Shown here one piece after another: positions 63,566 through 64,000 of a DNA stretch of 64,000 nt; within the stretch, counting starts at the first letter, position 1; the number at the start of each line of letters is the position of its first letter. This DNA is from Botrytis cinerea B05.10 (Eukaryota; Ascomycota; Leotiomycetes; Helotiales; Sclerotiniaceae). The notes beneath the pieces were generated by a model. The model did not search any database. It had not been told where the DNA came from and saw only the letters and a list, made by a program, of their open reading frames with translations. The position numbers were made by a program, and so were the translations under genes. Location of the stretch: positions 930,001 through 994,000 of the forward strand of contig NC_037310.1 of the NCBI RefSeq assembly GCF_000143535.2, given 5' to 3'.

Positions 63566-64000
63566 TTAAAGACCTGCTGGCTCATAGTATTCCTTGAAAC
63601 GATCCACCTGATCCCACTCCACTTCGTACACAACATTCCAACAGACAATTAACAAGTTGGGAAATTTCCTAGTCCAAAAACTGAGGTAGCCGTCAGGTAA
63701 GGGACCGACATCTTTTTTCAGCTTGTCAGGCATGTCTTCATAGTGATTCTTTTTGTTCCTCAGGGCCCGAAGAAGATCCAAAAGTCGCGTGCCGGTATAC
63801 TTCCTCTGTTTGCCCATAGAATCCACGAACTCCTTTCCAAGTGATTTTAGGAAATCGCCGTGACAGACATCCCCCGCCCATCTCTCAAGCTCTAAGAGAG
63901 CAGGGCTTGGAGGGTCCCGCTTTTCTTTTTCAAAGTGGTCAGAGACATCACAAAGGAAGTTCAATCGCTTCTTTGCCGACCAGAAAAAGGGATGTGCCAT
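63566..64000 (-). CDS. IRE1: IRE1 kinase/RNase, C-terminal RNase domain (partial)
   Basis: The last 144 residues of the ER stress sensor that splices HAC1-type mRNA in the unfolded protein response; the 5' part lies beyond the window. The visible sequence is the KEN ribonuclease domain: HPFFWSAKKRLNFLCDVSDH at the kinase-RNase hinge, then LRALRNKKNHYEDMP, where the catalytic RNxxNHY pattern (Asn and His) is intact, then GYLSFWTRKFPNLLIVCWNVV. The stop is at 63566-63568. The Met at the window edge is internal and is not the start. Confidence 0.95.
   Translation of the reverse strand: MAHPFFWSAKKRLNFLCDVSDHFEKEKRDPPSPALLELERWAGDVCHGDFLKSLGKEFVDSMGKQRKYTGTRLLDLLRALRNKKNHYEDMPDKLKKDVGPLPDGYLSFWTRKFPNLLIVCWNVVYEVEWDQVDRFKEYYEPAGL

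Overview
This is nuclear DNA of a filamentous ascomycete. Genes are split by short GT-AG introns (mostly 49-90 nt) with fungal CTAAC/CTGAC-type branch sites, and intergenic spacers are long and rich in microsatellites. The gene set includes a class III chitin synthase, a Zn2Cys6 regulator, a NUC-1/PHO4-type bHLH factor and NSP1. Together with the AT-rich degraded blocks in the first 15 kb, this fits a leotiomycete of the Botrytis/Sclerotinia kind; species cannot be fixed from the sequence alone.

Layout. Positions 1-15 kb look accessory: myo-inositol oxygenase (+), a decayed SDR oxidoreductase (-), a divergent class III chitin synthase (-), a BTB protein (-), a small hypothetical ORF (-) and a Zn2Cys6 transcription factor (-), separated by AT-rich gene-free blocks at about 2.6-4.6, 7.8-8.6 and 13.3-14.0 kb. 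Positions 15-21.7 kb hold a Clr5-like/ankyrin protein (+) and the remains of a phosphatidylinositol synthase gene (-). From 21.7 kb on, the genes are mostly conserved housekeeping genes: CDC14 phosphatase (-), KEOPS subunit PCC1 (+), a NUC-1-like bHLH factor (-), 14-3-3 (-), mitochondrial ATPase inhibitor (+), nucleoporin NSP1 (-), a LAA2/aftiphilin-like protein (+), a CSX1/NAM8-like three-RRM protein (-), then an 11 kb gene-free stretch full of short tandem repeats, then HEL2/ZNF598 ubiquitin ligase (-), a TRI1/UAF30-like SWIB protein (-) and the 3' end of IRE1 (-).

The genes do not form one pathway or a biosynthetic cluster. The main unusual items are in gene structure: (1) a candidate spliceosomal twin intron (stwintron) in the CSX1-like gene, where the donor of a 746-nt intron is interrupted by a 48-nt internal intron and only two-step splicing restores the frame; (2) a predicted 3-nt microexon that is needed to rebuild the Zn2Cys6 motif; (3) a nearly full-length decayed second copy of phosphatidylinositol synthase; (4) a 7-nt first coding exon in the SWIB gene; and (5) alternative ends predicted for IF1 and CDC14. 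Exon limits were worked out by hand from splice signals, reading frame and family knowledge; no search or transcript data were available.
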